In this document: piece after piece, positions 27,325 to 41,000 of the stretch
Layout of the letters: each line of letters opens with the position of its first letter
Position numbering within the stretch: the stretch's first letter is position 1
Source: Membranipora membranacea
Lineage: Eukaryota > Bryozoa > Gymnolaemata > Cheilostomatida > Membraniporidae
Direction: 5' to 3'
Assembly (NCBI GenBank): GCA_914767715.1
Contig: OU612074.1
Coordinates: 19,084,062 to 19,148,061, forward strand
DNA length: 64,000 nt
Position numbers and translations under genes: made by a program
Notes under the pieces: generated by a model
What the model saw: only the letters and a program-made list of their open reading frames with translations
Told to the model about the DNA's origin: nothing
The model's database searches: none

Positions 27325-30300
27325 ATGTTTCTCAGGATTGTTCTGGTTGTTTCTGCAGCCATATGTGCTGTCAGTGCTCAAGACCAGTGTCAGACATTCG
27401 CTGGTGGTTATGTCTACCCACAAGAATTGAGACCTGCGTCTGGGCATAAGATCCAATGGAGCAAGGCATTGAGTAAGTAATAAACTAGAAAACTTGCTGT
27501 GCAGCACTGTGACTGTCAGTGTCACTCACTAGACTGGACTGTCACTGTGTATTTGAGATGAGTTTTGAAATAATCTCTCTTTGATACACTCACTTTTGAT
27601 TGACTCACTAGGTGGTGATGTTTTATTGATGATTCACTGCTGTACTGGTAACCATCCTTCAAAGGTACTAACATGCATCATATGTTTGTTAGCTTCTCTT
27701 GTTGTTGTTTCCTCAGTCAATCCATGATGGTATATCTAGTCATTGGCCGTAGCAGTTTGGATCAATTCATTGATTTCACTCACTGACTCCCATTGATCCA
27801 GTGGTATGCTAAACTACATCACTAACTCATTGCCTTACTCACTGATAGCTTACAATATCTCAGTTGAACATGATATGTCCATCAGTGATTGTTAATTCTA
27901 GTATTTGCCTTATCATTAGACAATGCTGCAGTTGTGGTGGCAGTTAAGCAGTGAAGTTGCTGTTTTAATAACTAATTTTCTTTTTCTTTCAGTTGTTTGA
28001 TTTTCAAAAAAACAGATAAAATGTTCACAAGTCTTGTTCAGTTGTGCAACTCTAGCAATTGAAGCCTTTTCTATATCAAGCCCCTGAAGCCTCAACCACT
28101 GGGCTTGCACAGACTGCAGGCTCACCTGCACCGCACTCGTTTCCATGTGATCCTACGTATGGATGTAAAGTTTGAGTAACATTGTGTTGCAAGGGTAGCA
28201 GGCCTCTACCAGGTAACCTAGGCCTACAAAGCCCGTTTATGAACGATTTGATCATAACCCATAATCCAAAAGGCGTATAAATGTCTCGGTTAATATTTTT
28301 CACCAAAGGTTAAGGTTGTTACCGAGAAGAGGCTCTATCTTACATATATGTAGCAATTTAATATGTTTCAGATGTTATACCTATCGGTCAGTTTGTAAGG
28401 ATGAAATGACACGCTGGTTAAAAGATATATTTTTGATGTTAGGCTATATGGGAAGGTTGAGCTTAAAGTTGTGTTGTCAGTTAGCTTTGGATTGTTTGTC
28501 AATTTGTTATTGTGATGGCTAAGCTAGATCATTGTACCGTCAGATGAAGAATTGCGACTTTTGACTGGATGCTTTTAACAATGGAGAGTATCCTCGGTAC
28601 CAGGAGAAAGCCTCTGGTAAATGTGGTTGGCTGCTAGGGCCAACCACCAAAGCTGTTACTGTTAGATTTTCGTCAGCATGCTGGGCCATAAGGTCATTGC
28701 ATTTTCTGTTGTAGCTTTAATGATGCAAATATTTTCAAGGCAAGTTATTTATTAATTTATCTGTTTCAGTTTCTAAGCCGGCACCAGACTTTCAGGGAGC
28801 AGCCGTAGTGAACGGTGAATTCAAAGACATCAAGCTCTCTGACTATAAAGGAAAATACCTTGTACTCTTCTTCTACCCTCTTGACTTGTAAGTTACTGTA
28901 ATGGCTAAGGGCTAGATAGATACGTTGATGTTCATAGTTTAGGGTCTAGGCCTACCATTTTCCAAATTATACCTCAAGCTATAGATAGCCTTTTTCACAA
29001 ACCAATGTCTACAGGTTATACAATCTTGTGCACACAACGTGTTTCACTTCTCTTACAATATTGCTCTTTCTCTGACCATAAATATTAAAATAATGTAGTT
29101 CCCCATGTCTAGGATGTCTATGTGATTGCTTTGTTGGCAGTTTGTAACAGCTTGATGAAATACTACTTCTCTGAGCCTTGAAAATATTAAGCCTGATGTG
29201 GCACTCGATGAGTGGTTGTTTTATTATCAGGCACAAACCACTGTATTATAAAATATTAGGCATGTAGGCTACATGGAAGTGTCATAAATCTAACGATCAG
29301 ATCAGAACTGATAGCCATCTTAATTGATTGGTTGGCAAAACTGTAACAGATGGATAGGTACCATGATGTATGTGCACCACATATTGTGTTCAATTGTCAC
29401 AATGTTGGCACTCTATCATATGGTCACATCAAGATAGATTAAAAATTTCAGTGCGCAAAACATCAATCAATCAATCCAAAACTGATAGTGACCCAGCAAA
29501 GCTGCTAATTGTAATAGTGACACCATAATTCAATGGTATATTCATGCTAACCACGTTGAACCTGTTACATTGCCGATATCTTTGGTTAATGTTGATCTTA
29601 TTACCTTGAAAATAAAGTTAACACAGCGTCCATATATAGTGTACCATCAACTTTAAAATTCTCATATTAATTATTGTGGCTTTCCTCATATAGTTTTAAT
29701 ATATATCACTTAATGTTTTTTACAGCACATTTGTATGCCCGACAGAGATTATAGCTTTCAGTGACAGAGTGGATGAGTTCAGGAAGAGTAATACTGAAGT
29801 AGTCGCTGTCTCTGTAGACTCTCAGTTCACTCATCTTGCCTGGTGAGTCACTCAGCATCAATCGAGCAAATCATTTTTTGAAATGGTGTGCTCAGTGGCT
29901 ATAGGGGTAGTAACAGTCTACATGTGAGATAGTGTTTTGACATAGACTTATTCTCTGCATCGTTGCAGCAACAGTCAGGGCTGCCTTTTACAAAGAAAGC
30001 TCCAATATTAATGGTGTGAGATACTAAAACGTAGGCAAACGATTACCGGACTAAACACTTTGCTAGACATAATGTATGCCTCAACAGTTTGCATAAGTTC
30101 TGCCTGTACTGTGTGCGATGTTGCTCTGACATTATCATGTAGAGCAGTGTGTACTGTTCCTTCCTTTATGGGATTACCCGAATGACACCAGTCCTGTCCA
30201 GTCTGCATGTCATGTTTGGTATTCCTGATGCAAGAGAATCATGGATGATGACGGTTCGATTGTCACCCTGTGAACATTGTTTTCTCTGTATTCGAACAGG

Positions 30301-31973
30301 ATTAACACACCTCGAGCTGCAGGAGGACTCGGTAAAATACAGATCCCACTATTATCTGATCTAACTCATACTATATCTAAAGACTATGGAGTCCTTCTAG
30401 AGGATGCAGGTCACACCCTCAGGTGAGATAGCGCTGCCTTGTCTGATCTCTTCTTTTCTTAGGGTGATGAGTACTGTTTGTTTGTTTGTTTAATTTTAAA
30501 TCCCTCTCTCCGGAGAATGTGTACTAAACATTAAAAAAATTTACCGTCTGTATAAAATTGTTAAGAGGAATCACCATTGAATAATTTAAAAAGAAAGAAC
30601 GAAAATAAATGAAAAAATATATAAAAGTCAACACTGACTATTAATAAAATTATCATATAATTAAGTGACCTCGTGGGCAAGAATATTTTAATTGACAAGA
30701 TTAGGGAAATTCGCAGTATAATATTGGTAAGTTTTGGCGTTTGCATTTAATTGGCATGAGCTGTTTTTGAGATTCTTTCCAAAATTAAATGATTAGTGTC
30801 GAGTGATTAATGTTAAACTTTTTTAACAAAGTAATCAAATACCAAAATTTAAAGTCAAAGGAAAATTTCATTCATTCATGTAGTGTAACCTCAGTTAACC
30901 TGTTAGTTCCTGGAACATCAACACAATTTTCAAATATCACACAGTATCCCATCATTGTATATATAACATATATATAACATATATATAACATATATATAAC
31001 ATATATACATATACAGTATATCATGATTGCTTGGATTCCGGATTACTTGTGGCGGACTACTAATGTTATTTCTCCATCGCCCTAATTCTTTTGCCTTTTG
31101 TAGAGGACTATTCATCATTGATGACAAATCTACCCTGAGACAGATTACCATGAATGATCTACCAGTCGGAAGGTATGTCCATCTCCACAAATAGACTGTA
31201 GACTATTAGTAACACTTGTGGGATCGATCGTTTAACTAATATTGATAATTTGGGTTTGTCTCCTTTTGGTCAAAGAGCAGACAACTTCTGAATAGGTCGC
31301 GGTACTGTATGGAACGCGCATCATCTACAACTATGTTTGTATATGAATTTTCGTATATCTGTGCTGCTACACTGGTTACAAATCTGTTTCGAACAAGCAG
31401 AGTTGTTCAAGTGAACAAACAGATGTTCCTACCTGAAGTTATGTATCATTCTGTCATAATGCTTCAAAGGCTGTTCAGTTTTGTTTCATTATTTGAATTT
31501 AACTCTGGCTGCATCATCTCGACCAGATCAGATATGAAAATACCTAAATAGACCAAAAAATAGTCATACTCATCCTTTCCTTTTGCATAAAACTTTGCGT
31601 TACGCTGTGGATTACCATGTACCAGTTGATCCCCATCTTTCTGAGATAGCAAGAATATCGTTCTATTCTCTTGAGCTCTTTTTCATTCACACGTAATGTA
31701 TTGGCATGCCTCTTTTTTGGACTGTGACCAGATTTACTTTTTATGGTCATACTAGAAGAAATATCGCATATAGTCAATCTGACGCTTACTTAAATATTCT
31801 ATTACAATTTCAGATCAGTGGATGAGACCCTGCGTTTGGTTCAGGCCTTCCAGTACACGGATCAGCATGGTGAGGTCTGCCCAGCTGGCTGGAAGCCTGG
31901 AGCAGATACCATCATACCTAATCCTAAAGATAAACTCAACTACTTCACTAAACATGGTGACGAGGAACTGTAA
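27325..31973 (+). CDS. PRDX4: PRDX4-type secreted/ER 2-Cys peroxiredoxin
   Basis: Typical 2-Cys peroxiredoxins reduce hydrogen peroxide; PRDX4 works in the ER, where it feeds oxidising power to protein disulfide isomerases. Exons: 27325-27472, 28770-28887, 29726-29842, 30300-30422, 31104-31172, 31814-31973, all phase-consistent, 244 aa. Residues 1-18 form a hydrophobic signal peptide ending in AVSA. Cys22 in the DQC stretch matches the extra N-terminal cysteine of PRDX4. The peroxidatic Cys93 sits in FTFVCPTE and the resolving Cys214 in [12 protein letters not shown] (136-139) and YF (235-236) are the motifs linked to sensitivity to over-oxidation. The C-terminus is GDEEL, which resembles an ER-retrieval tail. 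The start is the first ATG that gives the signal peptide. PRDX4 is favoured over PRDX1/2 because of the signal peptide and Cys22. Confidence 0.95.
30958..31012 (+). repeat. 11-bp AT-rich tandem repeat
   Basis: About four copies of aacatatatat in the peroxiredoxin intron, ending about 90 bp upstream of the exon at 31104. Confidence 0.85.
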
Positions 31974-32496
31974 ACTCTACAGCTCTGATGGTGTATAAAT
32001 AGTCAAAATTTTAGTCTGTAGATGGTTATTATTTAACCTGCTGTCTGTCTAATTGGGCTATTTGATATCTTACTGAACTTTCCATGCTGTCTTAATGTTG
32101 ATGCTCAACGGTATTATAGCATGTTTCTCTTAACTTTATTTTATGAATATTGTTTGAGAAATTGGTGATATTTTATTGTTGGATTGTCTATGCAACTGTT
32201 TGAAGCCTTCCTAATTTATTCGGCATTGTCGATGATGAACATGAAGATAGCTACTAGAGGGTTTACAAGCTACTGTCTGTATAACAATGATCTAGTTTGT
32301 GTATGTCTGTTGATTTACGTCTTTTCTCTAGTTAGTGTCTTGAATTGAAGAATTATTCCATTTTTCTGTTCCGTTCCAAGTATTACGCAATCTAGCCTGT
32401 TATAGTTTTTTTTTCAGTTTTTGTACTCTCTCCAATGTATTGCCATTCGAGATCTGTCTACCTTGATGTATCTGTTTTGTTGTCTATGTGATAAAC

Positions 32497-32502
32497 AATA
32501 AA
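32497..32502 (+). terminator. Polyadenylation signal of the peroxiredoxin gene
   Basis: AATAAA lies 524 bp after the peroxiredoxin stop codon, on the coding strand, and is followed by T-rich and GT-rich sequence (TTGTACGGTTGTATTGG), as expected for a cleavage region. Confidence 0.65.
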
Positions 32503-33326
32503 TGATTAATATTCATACAGTTGTACGGTTGTATTGGTTTCGATTTAAGGAACAGTGCTTGAGATCACGAAACAGCTGACACTTCAAAATGGATATAACA
32601 AGACAGGCAGTTGATAAACACGATTCAAAAGATGTGTTAGAACTAGCTTCAACTCCATTTCATATGAACAGGATGATAGTTATAAAATAAAAATCTAGAT
32701 TATGTTATTTACAGATTTATTTATAATCCACTGTTGAAATACCCTGAGGTATTAAATAAACAGTTGGTGAGCTCTGGTAAAAAATAAAATTGGATATCAT
32801 AAAAATTTTGTAGCACCATCAAGGAAAAAAGATTTTTTGCGTTTTGCAGTATTTGCCTCGACTAAAAAATTGTCGTTCAGTCGACTTGAATGTCTATACA
32901 GTGACGACTGCCACTCAGGGACTAACGTGTGGAGCCTATTTAAATGCTTGTACTCCCCTGATATCAGGGTGTTTGTGGAAATTCAAAAACTGCTGCTCAA
33001 ATTATTTGAAGACATATGAGTTGTCACCTCATTGTCGTTCAATTTATCGTGCAGCTACAATGAGGCAAATAACTGCTTTCGTCTCATATCCTTTGAAATA
33101 GCCTACTGCTTCTAAAAAGTTGAAGATTATTAGCGGAGGGGACTTGATACGCCCTTCAACATATCTAATTTCTTTTAAGATCTGAAGGTTAATGAAGACA
33201 AGTTGGATTTTATAAAAAAGGATTTCACTCTTTGAAAATTTGGTTGCAGGATCAGCTTTGTAAAGCGACTAACTGGCTTAGTCACAAATGAGACTTCTAT
33301 AGATAAGTAATTGATCATATATAGCA
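32503..33326 (+). other. Intergenic gap and PAIP1 5' region
   Basis: About 820 bp between the peroxiredoxin poly(A) signal and the PAIP1 start. It must hold the PAIP1 promoter and 5' UTR unless these lie further upstream. I see no TATA box at a convincing place and no conserved coding segment. Short open frames at 32837-33101 have no recognisable motif. Confidence 0.5.
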
Positions 33327-36300
33327 ATGTCTAACAGGGCTAATTCACCTAAATCTGCAGGCAGAGGTCGAGGAAGAGGGTATGGAATTGACAACTCACC
33401 ACTCAGAAAACCAAATGAAGGAAGACCTGGTTCCAATACATCATCACCAAAAGCTGCTACCTCACCAATGACACCCAAATCTTCTCACTCAGATACATCT
33501 GTAGCCTCTAGTTCATCATATCTGAATGCAACTGTACAGGAATTTGTACCAAGAATGGTTAAATCTCAGCCTTCCTTATCAGTAGCTGCCTCATCATTTG
33601 TTCCCACTCAATCAATGAATTCCTTGAATGTGCAGTCAGAAAGTGGTGCTGTATCTCACAGTCCTGATGAGATTCTAATCCAGTTCTTAGAAGATCACCT
33701 GTTCAAACTGCTGATGAATCCAAGCAGCTATGACCATTCAATGACTCAGTTTGCAAACAAACTTTCAACCCTGTTGGTTGACAAAGAGTCTATGGAGATA
33801 GCTAGTGATGTTGTTTTCGAATGGGCAATATCAAAGCCGAACTTTTCGTATACATGCGCTAGAGTCTGCCAATATCTAGCTCAACATATTGGTTCTATTA
33901 GTCATAATGGAACAATTAATGTTTATCTTATGAAGCGCTGTCATAAAGAACACCTCCAGGTGGCAGAATTACTTAAGTCAGACCAACTTAGGGCCTGCTC
34001 GTTTGCAGTATTTCTTGCCGAGATATACACCAAGCCTATGGGGCGTATGAGTAAAGTTATGAATGCAATACTTGAGGTAATTGAGTTGATGATCGGCCAG
34101 TTAAACGACGAATTAGCTAAAACCGTGGGTATGGTGATGAAGATGTGCGGAGCTTGTTTAGAAGATGATCTAAGTATGACAACACCTCCACAGACAACAA
34201 GGATGGACACTCTCATCACTAATCTCAGTTCTAATTCCAGTTCAGGTTGGTCTTAGTTGCTCGATTAAGATTATAATTAGCCTGTTATGCGTGAACGTCT
34301 TTTGAGAGTGATAGACATAAACATGTATTTTGTCTATGATGATGAGATAGCCTTCATTAAGATCAATGTCTGTGTGTTTGAAAATATAATGTCACTTGAC
34401 TTTGTGCAAGATCAATTTGAGCTTATCCTGGTAGCCCATAAGTACTTTTATGACAGTTGGTTAATTTATAGGACTATTGGGCAAGCGTTTGATAGGCTTA
34501 TTTGCTTGCTTTTTGAACAGATATAATAAACCAAACTTACCATTACAGGGTTGGATGCAGGCATGTCGAGATTCCTCGCATCAGTAGTTAAGTTACGTAA
34601 TGAGAATTGGGGACGGACTGTATCTCCGGCTCAGACCCCGCCTCAGACTCCATCCTCTGACTTTACTAATGAGCCGGTATTCTTCAGTCTGAGCGGACAG
34701 AGAATCACGAGAGAACAAGCTGGCTTCGGTAAGTACAGATTACTGGTAATATTTAAACTACTGTTGCCACTCAAGTAAATCTGTGCTTATTGAATTCTGT
34801 ATAGCTCAAACATTGTCCCTAATGCAGTTATCTCAAACATTTGTGCCAAAACTTTGTAGCGAGCGATGCGGCTGATAGTGAGCATAGACTACACAAACAT
34901 CTGCCGAAGCGCAGGTCTAGCATGTTCAGATAAGAAGTTAATGCACCCTGAATAATAAGACTTAATGAAATTGTTTTAGAACTGCTTGGATCTAAAATAG
35001 ACACCTGGTCCAATTGCATTTATAGCATGTCATGTGGGGAGTCTCTGTCAATATAAACAGTCAAGGAGCTTCCTCAATTGAAAATTTGATGGCATATTTA
35101 GCCCTTCAACCTGAAAGTATACAAGAAGTTTATACTTGTGAGAGGGCTTGGGGCTAGAACAATGGATCATGAAAGCTCCCTGTGGACCTTACAGCCCGAA
35201 TTGCCTGGCAGAGAGTAGCTAGCAAGCTAACCCATTGCTCAACCTCACCATCCTCAAACATTGTATGACATGTTTTGATTATATTTTTGTAGCTGAGGAT
35301 GAGATAGATAGTAATGGAGGTTGGCTGGGTGATGGTATCCCTCATCTTTGGTCTCCAGCTGATGACATCACTACGACTAACGAGTCCACCGGAGCTGGAG
35401 GAGATTACAGCGAGGCGGACGACATGCTGGATGGTGAGTAGGCCACGACGCAATTTTCGCCGACTAGTACATGAATCGTGTTGTCCAGAAGGGCTTTTGA
35501 TTAGAATGGGCGATACTTTTTAAAGCAAATTGATAACAAAATTACTTAGCTCAAAATTTATGCTCATTTGGAATTTCGGTTGATCAAATTCGATCCCAAA
35601 CTGTTGACTCCAAAATTATATAGTACCATCAATGAGTGTGCAATTTAGGAATGAGACCCCTAGTAAGTATTACTTACTGCGCGAGCTGTCAGACAGTGAT
35701 GTCGGCTTTTTTAATTGAAATTTGCGGGATTCAGTTTTATCAAGTATTGGATTTAGAGGGCCCCTGTATTACGTTTCCATTGAAGGAATTTTAAATATGC
35801 AATAATGAACTGAATTAAAATTTAAGGAAGACTGCAAAATTTCATTTTACTGCCTTAGGCCCCGAGGCGTCTTTTTTTCCTGTGGCCAACATTTTGCAGG
35901 CTTTAATAGATTAATTTTCCTGACCGCAAAAACATTCAAACGCTCATTACTAGTATTGTGGTTGTTGAACAATACTCTCCTTGACAACCATCCAGTATCA
36001 ATTGACGGATTAGTGAAGCAACCTCCTCCAATCATGTCATACCCACATGACAAACCGTTGATATTATGTAATATTTTGACTTGAGAAGAGGTCCTTGTCA
36101 ACCGTTTTGATGACAAGGAAGCTATGAGATACATTAGCCTTGGTGCGGGTCCTTTTGTTAGCATAACTAATGGGCTGTGACAAGGCTCTTGATAGTTAAG
36201 TGTGGTTAGGTTGACATCTTTTTTTTCCAGATAAAACCCAAATATCTGTAGCTGCAATGGACAGATATTTGTTGTCGTAGATATTTGATTATAGGCTAAT

Positions 36301-36845
36301 ATCTCACATAAAATGCCGTTTATTGCCAGCAGCAGCATGTCCTGGGTTCCAATCCGACTTTAGTAACTACAAACTAGGGTTTGTTGGTCCCCAGGTGTGC
36401 TCTGAGTTTCCCTCAAACGAGAGCTATTTGGCTCAGTTTTTGCATACATTTATGTGTGCATGCCTTGGGATGTGTGGTGTGTGATAAGACCCCTTGATTT
36501 CGATCAACAGGTACATTTTGTGTAACATTCCGTTTCTTAAGTTTATTATATCAGGAGTTGCTCACTCTTTTGCAGAGAGTAGGTAACTCCTAAGTCTTAG
36601 GCCCTGTTTAGTAAAAACAATTTCATTCGACCAAATCCAGTAATACGTAAAAATGCCCTATTTCTTTATGCATTGAAGTGATGACTCCAGTGATGTGCCG
36701 ATACTATTGATACCACTACATGCATTGTTGGTTTTCATCCTTAGATCTGGATATCCTTGTGATCGATGATGAGGCTCAGATGACGGAGGATATGTGGGCT
36801 GACTATGAGAAGTTTGAGACTGAGAGGCAGCACAACATGCACTAG
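33327..36845 (+). CDS. PAIP1: PAIP1-like polyadenylate-binding protein-interacting protein
   Basis: PAIP1 binds poly(A)-binding protein and eIF4 factors in the cytoplasm and stimulates translation. Exons: 33327-34245, 34549-34728, 35293-35433, 36745-36845, phase-consistent, 446 aa. The N-terminus is low-complexity with an RGRGRG stretch (13-18). Two PAM2-like motifs follow, LNATVQEFVP (66-75) and LSVAASSFVP (84-93). Residues about 108-330 form the MIF4G-type helical domain, all in exon 1 apart from its end (KPNFSYTCARVCQYLAQH, LLKSDQLRACSFAVFLAEIY). Exon 2 has the family's LRNENWGR and NEPVFF motifs. The C-terminus is acidic with ADYEKFETER, matching the PAM1-like tail of PAIP1. An in-frame TGA lies 15 nt before the ATG. 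No canonical AATAAA was seen in the 450 bp after the stop. Confidence 0.93.
36335..36440 (+). mobile_element. tRNA-derived SINE, truncated copy
   Basis: A B-box-like GGGTTCCAATCC is followed by a core, CTAGGGTTTGTTGG...CCCAGGTGTGCTCTGAGTTT...CTCAAACGAGAGC...TGGCTCAG. The core lines up with the minus-strand SINE at 61320-61501 (CTACTGGGGTTTG, CCAGATGTGCTCCGACTT, GCAAACGTAGAGC, TGGCACAG). The 5' tRNA-like head is mostly missing. It lies in the last PAIP1 intron. Confidence 0.65.
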
Positions 36846-38094
36846 ACTCCACCGGCAGCGAAATATCATACATACCATATCACGGATAACACAGTCGGGA
36901 ATTGGTGGTGGAAGGCTTGTTACCTCGGTGACCTAATCTAGTATTGACGTACAGCTATAATGGAGCTAAGTGAAACTAAGCTTCAAAGAAAAAACGCTGG
37001 ATCATTATGCAGAAAAATTAGGAAAATCTAACAATGAATGTTTAATAAGATTTTAGTTTTATTAGTTACAGTGTTATAAAATGAATTGATAAGTTGAAAA
37101 GCAGTCTAAGTATAGGTTTACCTTAGCTTTGACGGATTGTATATAGATTTGAGACATAATTTATGTTTCTATGTTAATCGTATGGAATCTAGTCTTAATG
37201 TAATTTTGGTTTTGCGCAATAATACAAATTACTCTGATATGTTAGAATCCCTTTCTCTTGATTCATTAGTGCTGTCCTGATAGTAGAGTGCCAGCTGTGA
37301 TCGAACAAGAAAGAGACCAAAAAATTGCAGTGTAAGATGGTCAATTCAGAACTCCTGTCAATTCAGACAAGGAAAATTGGTCCTTCAGCCAGATCCCAAT
37401 GAATTATAATGTCACTTAATCCAGACTGTGCTTATTAAGGACACATTTTTGTGGTCCCAGATATTTGAATTATTTGATCTGCACTGTAGCTCCTACTTGA
37501 CTGATGGTCAGGGCTAGACCAGGGAGAGTGAGGGACTGTGTCACAGAGAGCAGCTTGAGACGAATCTGTCTGTTTACTAACAGACTGTATTAGAACTTGT
37601 TACTATTTCCAAAGGTAGTATGCTGATGGTCATGTTCTAGCATCTAGATTATCGAACAAACTAGTGAGTGTTTTGAAACCACTGAAGCTAATATGTTCAA
37701 AAATCCGAAAATACCAGCTGATCAAAAAGTTTATTTTGAATCTGACGTACACAATCACTAGACTTGAACCACAGGAATGGAATTTTGATAGGACAGATTC
37801 AATGGAATAATGGTTGATTCTTCACACCAAGGTTCAGCCCAGCCTCTTCTAAGATCTCTTATCATCTAACATCTGGGGATTCTCGCACACCCACCATACG
37901 TCAATTGTACTATCATACCTGCCACCTTTCTCAACAAGCACTGCTTTTGAACGTACAGACATCTGCATCCAGCTCCATGTGATTTCAGACAGGTCTGGGT
38001 GTGGAAATGTAACAATTCTTTGTATAGATTTGTGTCTGAGGACATTGATCACTCCCGGTCCGAGAGTCCTCAATTATAGAAGCTAATTTTGTTG
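36846..38094 (+). other. Intergenic gap between PAIP1 and metalloprotease genes
   Basis: About 1.25 kb with no supported coding exon. It holds the PAIP1 3' UTR, a pogo/Tigger-like MITE (37328-37486) and, presumably, the metalloprotease promoter. The open frames on the minus strand near 37849-38200 show no recognisable protein. Confidence 0.5.
37328..37486 (+). mobile_element. Pogo/Tigger-like MITE, copy 1
   Basis: 159 bp. It begins CAGTGTAAGATGGTCAATTC and ends TTTGATCTGCACTG, giving inverted CAGTG...CACTG ends, with TA after the right end. The interior (GGAAAATTGGTCC, then CAATGAATTATAATGTCACTTAAT) matches a second copy at 42377-42532. Short inverted ends starting CAGT with a TA target are typical of pogo/Tigger non-autonomous elements; no transposase is present. 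Confidence 0.7.
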
Positions 38095-41000
38095 ATGATG
38101 ATGAGATTTGCACTTGTCGCTGCCGTTGCCGTTCTGGTTGCTGTCCAGGTAAGTTTTTCTTCGCTATTTTATCAAAATTTGATTTGCATATTATTGTCAT
38201 TTTGTTTCGTCAGTACTTAGAATTTAAACATGTCTTGTTGGACAATTGAAATGGTATCAAACCTACAATGTTTTAGCAATGCTCTAATTTAATTGGCTGT
38301 CATTTTTCTGCTCAAGGTTTCCCCCTTTATTTATTGTAGGCTATTCCAGAGGCAGAGGTTTTAGGTGAGTTATGACAACAAAAAACTACAATATTATATA
38401 TGAACCAGAACTCACCGACTGACTTATTGAATTATTCTTAAAAAAACGCAACATTATTACAATTCAATTATAGGTTTGATATAATATGTCTACTGATTCA
38501 ACTATTTTTATCTCAAATCTGATCTGAACACGATAATCATTTATCTTAGACTTAACATTTATTGATAAACTGAATGTAATGATAATGATATATTATTATT
38601 TAGTCTGTGACCTCATCTCATTTCAGATGAGACATATGCCGAGCTTGTGGAGTTGCCTTCTCTGAAGAGAAGCGAAGGAGAGAGGAAGTACAAACTTCAC
38701 GCATTTGGACAGGAAATAGACCTCGATCTGAAGAGAACTACAGGACTTCTACCCGACACATTACCTGTCATTGTCTATGGTGAAGATGAGCAAGGAACCC
38801 CTACAGTCGATGACTACACTCATAATGTGAGTAACTCACCTTGTGAACTTAGGTAGTACCGACTGGACTTTTGGTGATATGTTTGGAAATTATTGTGCTG
38901 TTCCAACAAGGCTGGCAAATTACGATCCTTTCACAAATCCTTTTCAATGAAGTTGACTTCGAAGTCCTTATAATGTTACAAGAAATCAAGCTCCCCAAGT
39001 CAACAAGAATATTGATAACAGTAGTTTGAGTCGAAACTCCAAGATGTGGGGTTTTCAACAGGAAGCTTTTCTAAGTCATGCACAGAACCTTTATCGTCAA
39101 CATTTTAATGATAATTTCATTTCCTGACACAAAGTCGAGGCCTTCTTGTTGTAGGATTCACAACAGATGAAACAGGAATTTTTGCTGCACTTTTCTTGTG
39201 GTATGCAGTAAAATATCAACTAAAATCCCATATGTTACTCATCTTTCCTTTCTTCCAGACAAACTCGTTTCAGTCTCTGTACTCCGATAAGAGGTCCGGA
39301 GCTTCTGTTATGATAGAAGATGTCGATGGAGAAACTAAGATGGTAAGATGATGTCATTGAACAATTGATATATATTGCCGAAAGCTTGACTGCCTAGTAT
39401 GAGGCAGTACCAAAGTTCATTATGCTATAATACTTATAATCATCGATATGAATTCATATGCTTATAATGCTTATAATCATAGGGGTTGTGTCAGATACAA
39501 ACAGTGGATTTGGCCTAACTGGCAGCTGGATTCGAGTTGAAGTTTTGCCTCAGAAATCAGATCATATAAAGCTTGTGGGGTTCTGTATCGAGATACTAGT
39601 GATCCAACAATAATTATGAATTTCTATTTTTTGTACACAATTTATTAGGTGTACAAATATTAACTCATCAGGAGAGAATAACTTTGAAACGTCAAATATT
39701 GTGTACGCATTACCAGATAAACTTGGTACATTTTCTGGATTACTTAGGTATATAGTTATATGGTTATATAGCCACTCCCAGCTAGTTCTGGATATTGGCT
39801 GTGACCCTCGCAGTATTTCGGCCAAATCATACCCTAGATAATAATATGTACGAGATGGGTGAATGTGAAAGTTAACATCTGCAGGAAATGATGCTGATAA
39901 GTTCTATAACCACGGGTATTCCATCTGATAACGGGCCTAGCGATGGTCAGGGAAGAACTAACTAATAACTTATCAGTTTGAGGAGCTTTGACATGAAAAT
40001 AAATGCCAATATTGCATATAAAACTAAAATAGGAGATATCTAAGAATAAACTGGTGTAACAGTAGTTTTCATGCTCAAACTTTGCAAAGGTCATTGCTAC
40101 ACTATTTGTAATTGAAATTGAACTCTGCACCGGGCACCAGTGCTATCATGAAATGGATAAAGTAATACCAATACCAGCTGACAGGGTGAAGATTGATTAC
40201 TCACACTGTAGTGTTAAAATGTATTTTAGCCCAATGTAATGATTAACAGTATTGTAAGTCACCATAACTCAGCAGTGATCGATTTGTTGCAGATAAGTGT
40301 AGCTGATCGTTCAATCATATTCTCTTTCTATATTGACTGATGATTCTTTATCACATTACTCATCCTAAGTAAAGTAGCATAAAAAATAAAAAGTAAGTTT
40401 ATTTCAGTCAAATGCATATTGTTATTTCTGTTCTCTTCAAACAGCACGGTTTGGTGGGACCAGGTCTGGCCATTGAGCCCATAGTCGAGATCACCATACC
40501 AGAGGATGATGAAGAAGGGACAGAGAAGCGAGAAGTCAAACATGTCCGTCATATGATCTACAAACTCAAACAGAAGGAGGAGGACGTAACTACTGATGAC
40601 TGGGGTTAGTATCACCCCCCCCCCCTGTAAATGCCCTTGTCTTCCTTGATTCGCCCCTTGTATATGACCCAATTTGTATAAAAATCTGTATATAACTCTG
40701 TTTGTCTTGTTTGGACCATGCTAGTATCTATACATCACTCCTATTTGTTAAAGTCTGCACACACTCATCTCTCTTACATGCACAAGGAGATTGACTTGAT
40801 ATTGAATGTCAAACACATAATCTTGTAACACATACATACTTAGCATCGTGTAAAGGAACTTGCAATAACAACTACACATTAGCAGATAATATTTATTATA
40901 AATTGAGAATCATCATGCACATTCGAATCGACAGGTTGGAACACTCACATATATGTTCTCTTTACCATTGACCTAATCTTACTGTGATATTTGCATTATG

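Noticed and set aside
35847-36338. 163-codon open frame on the minus strand within a PAIP1 intron
   Set aside because: No domain or signal recognised, antisense to PAIP1, no splice partners; likely chance.
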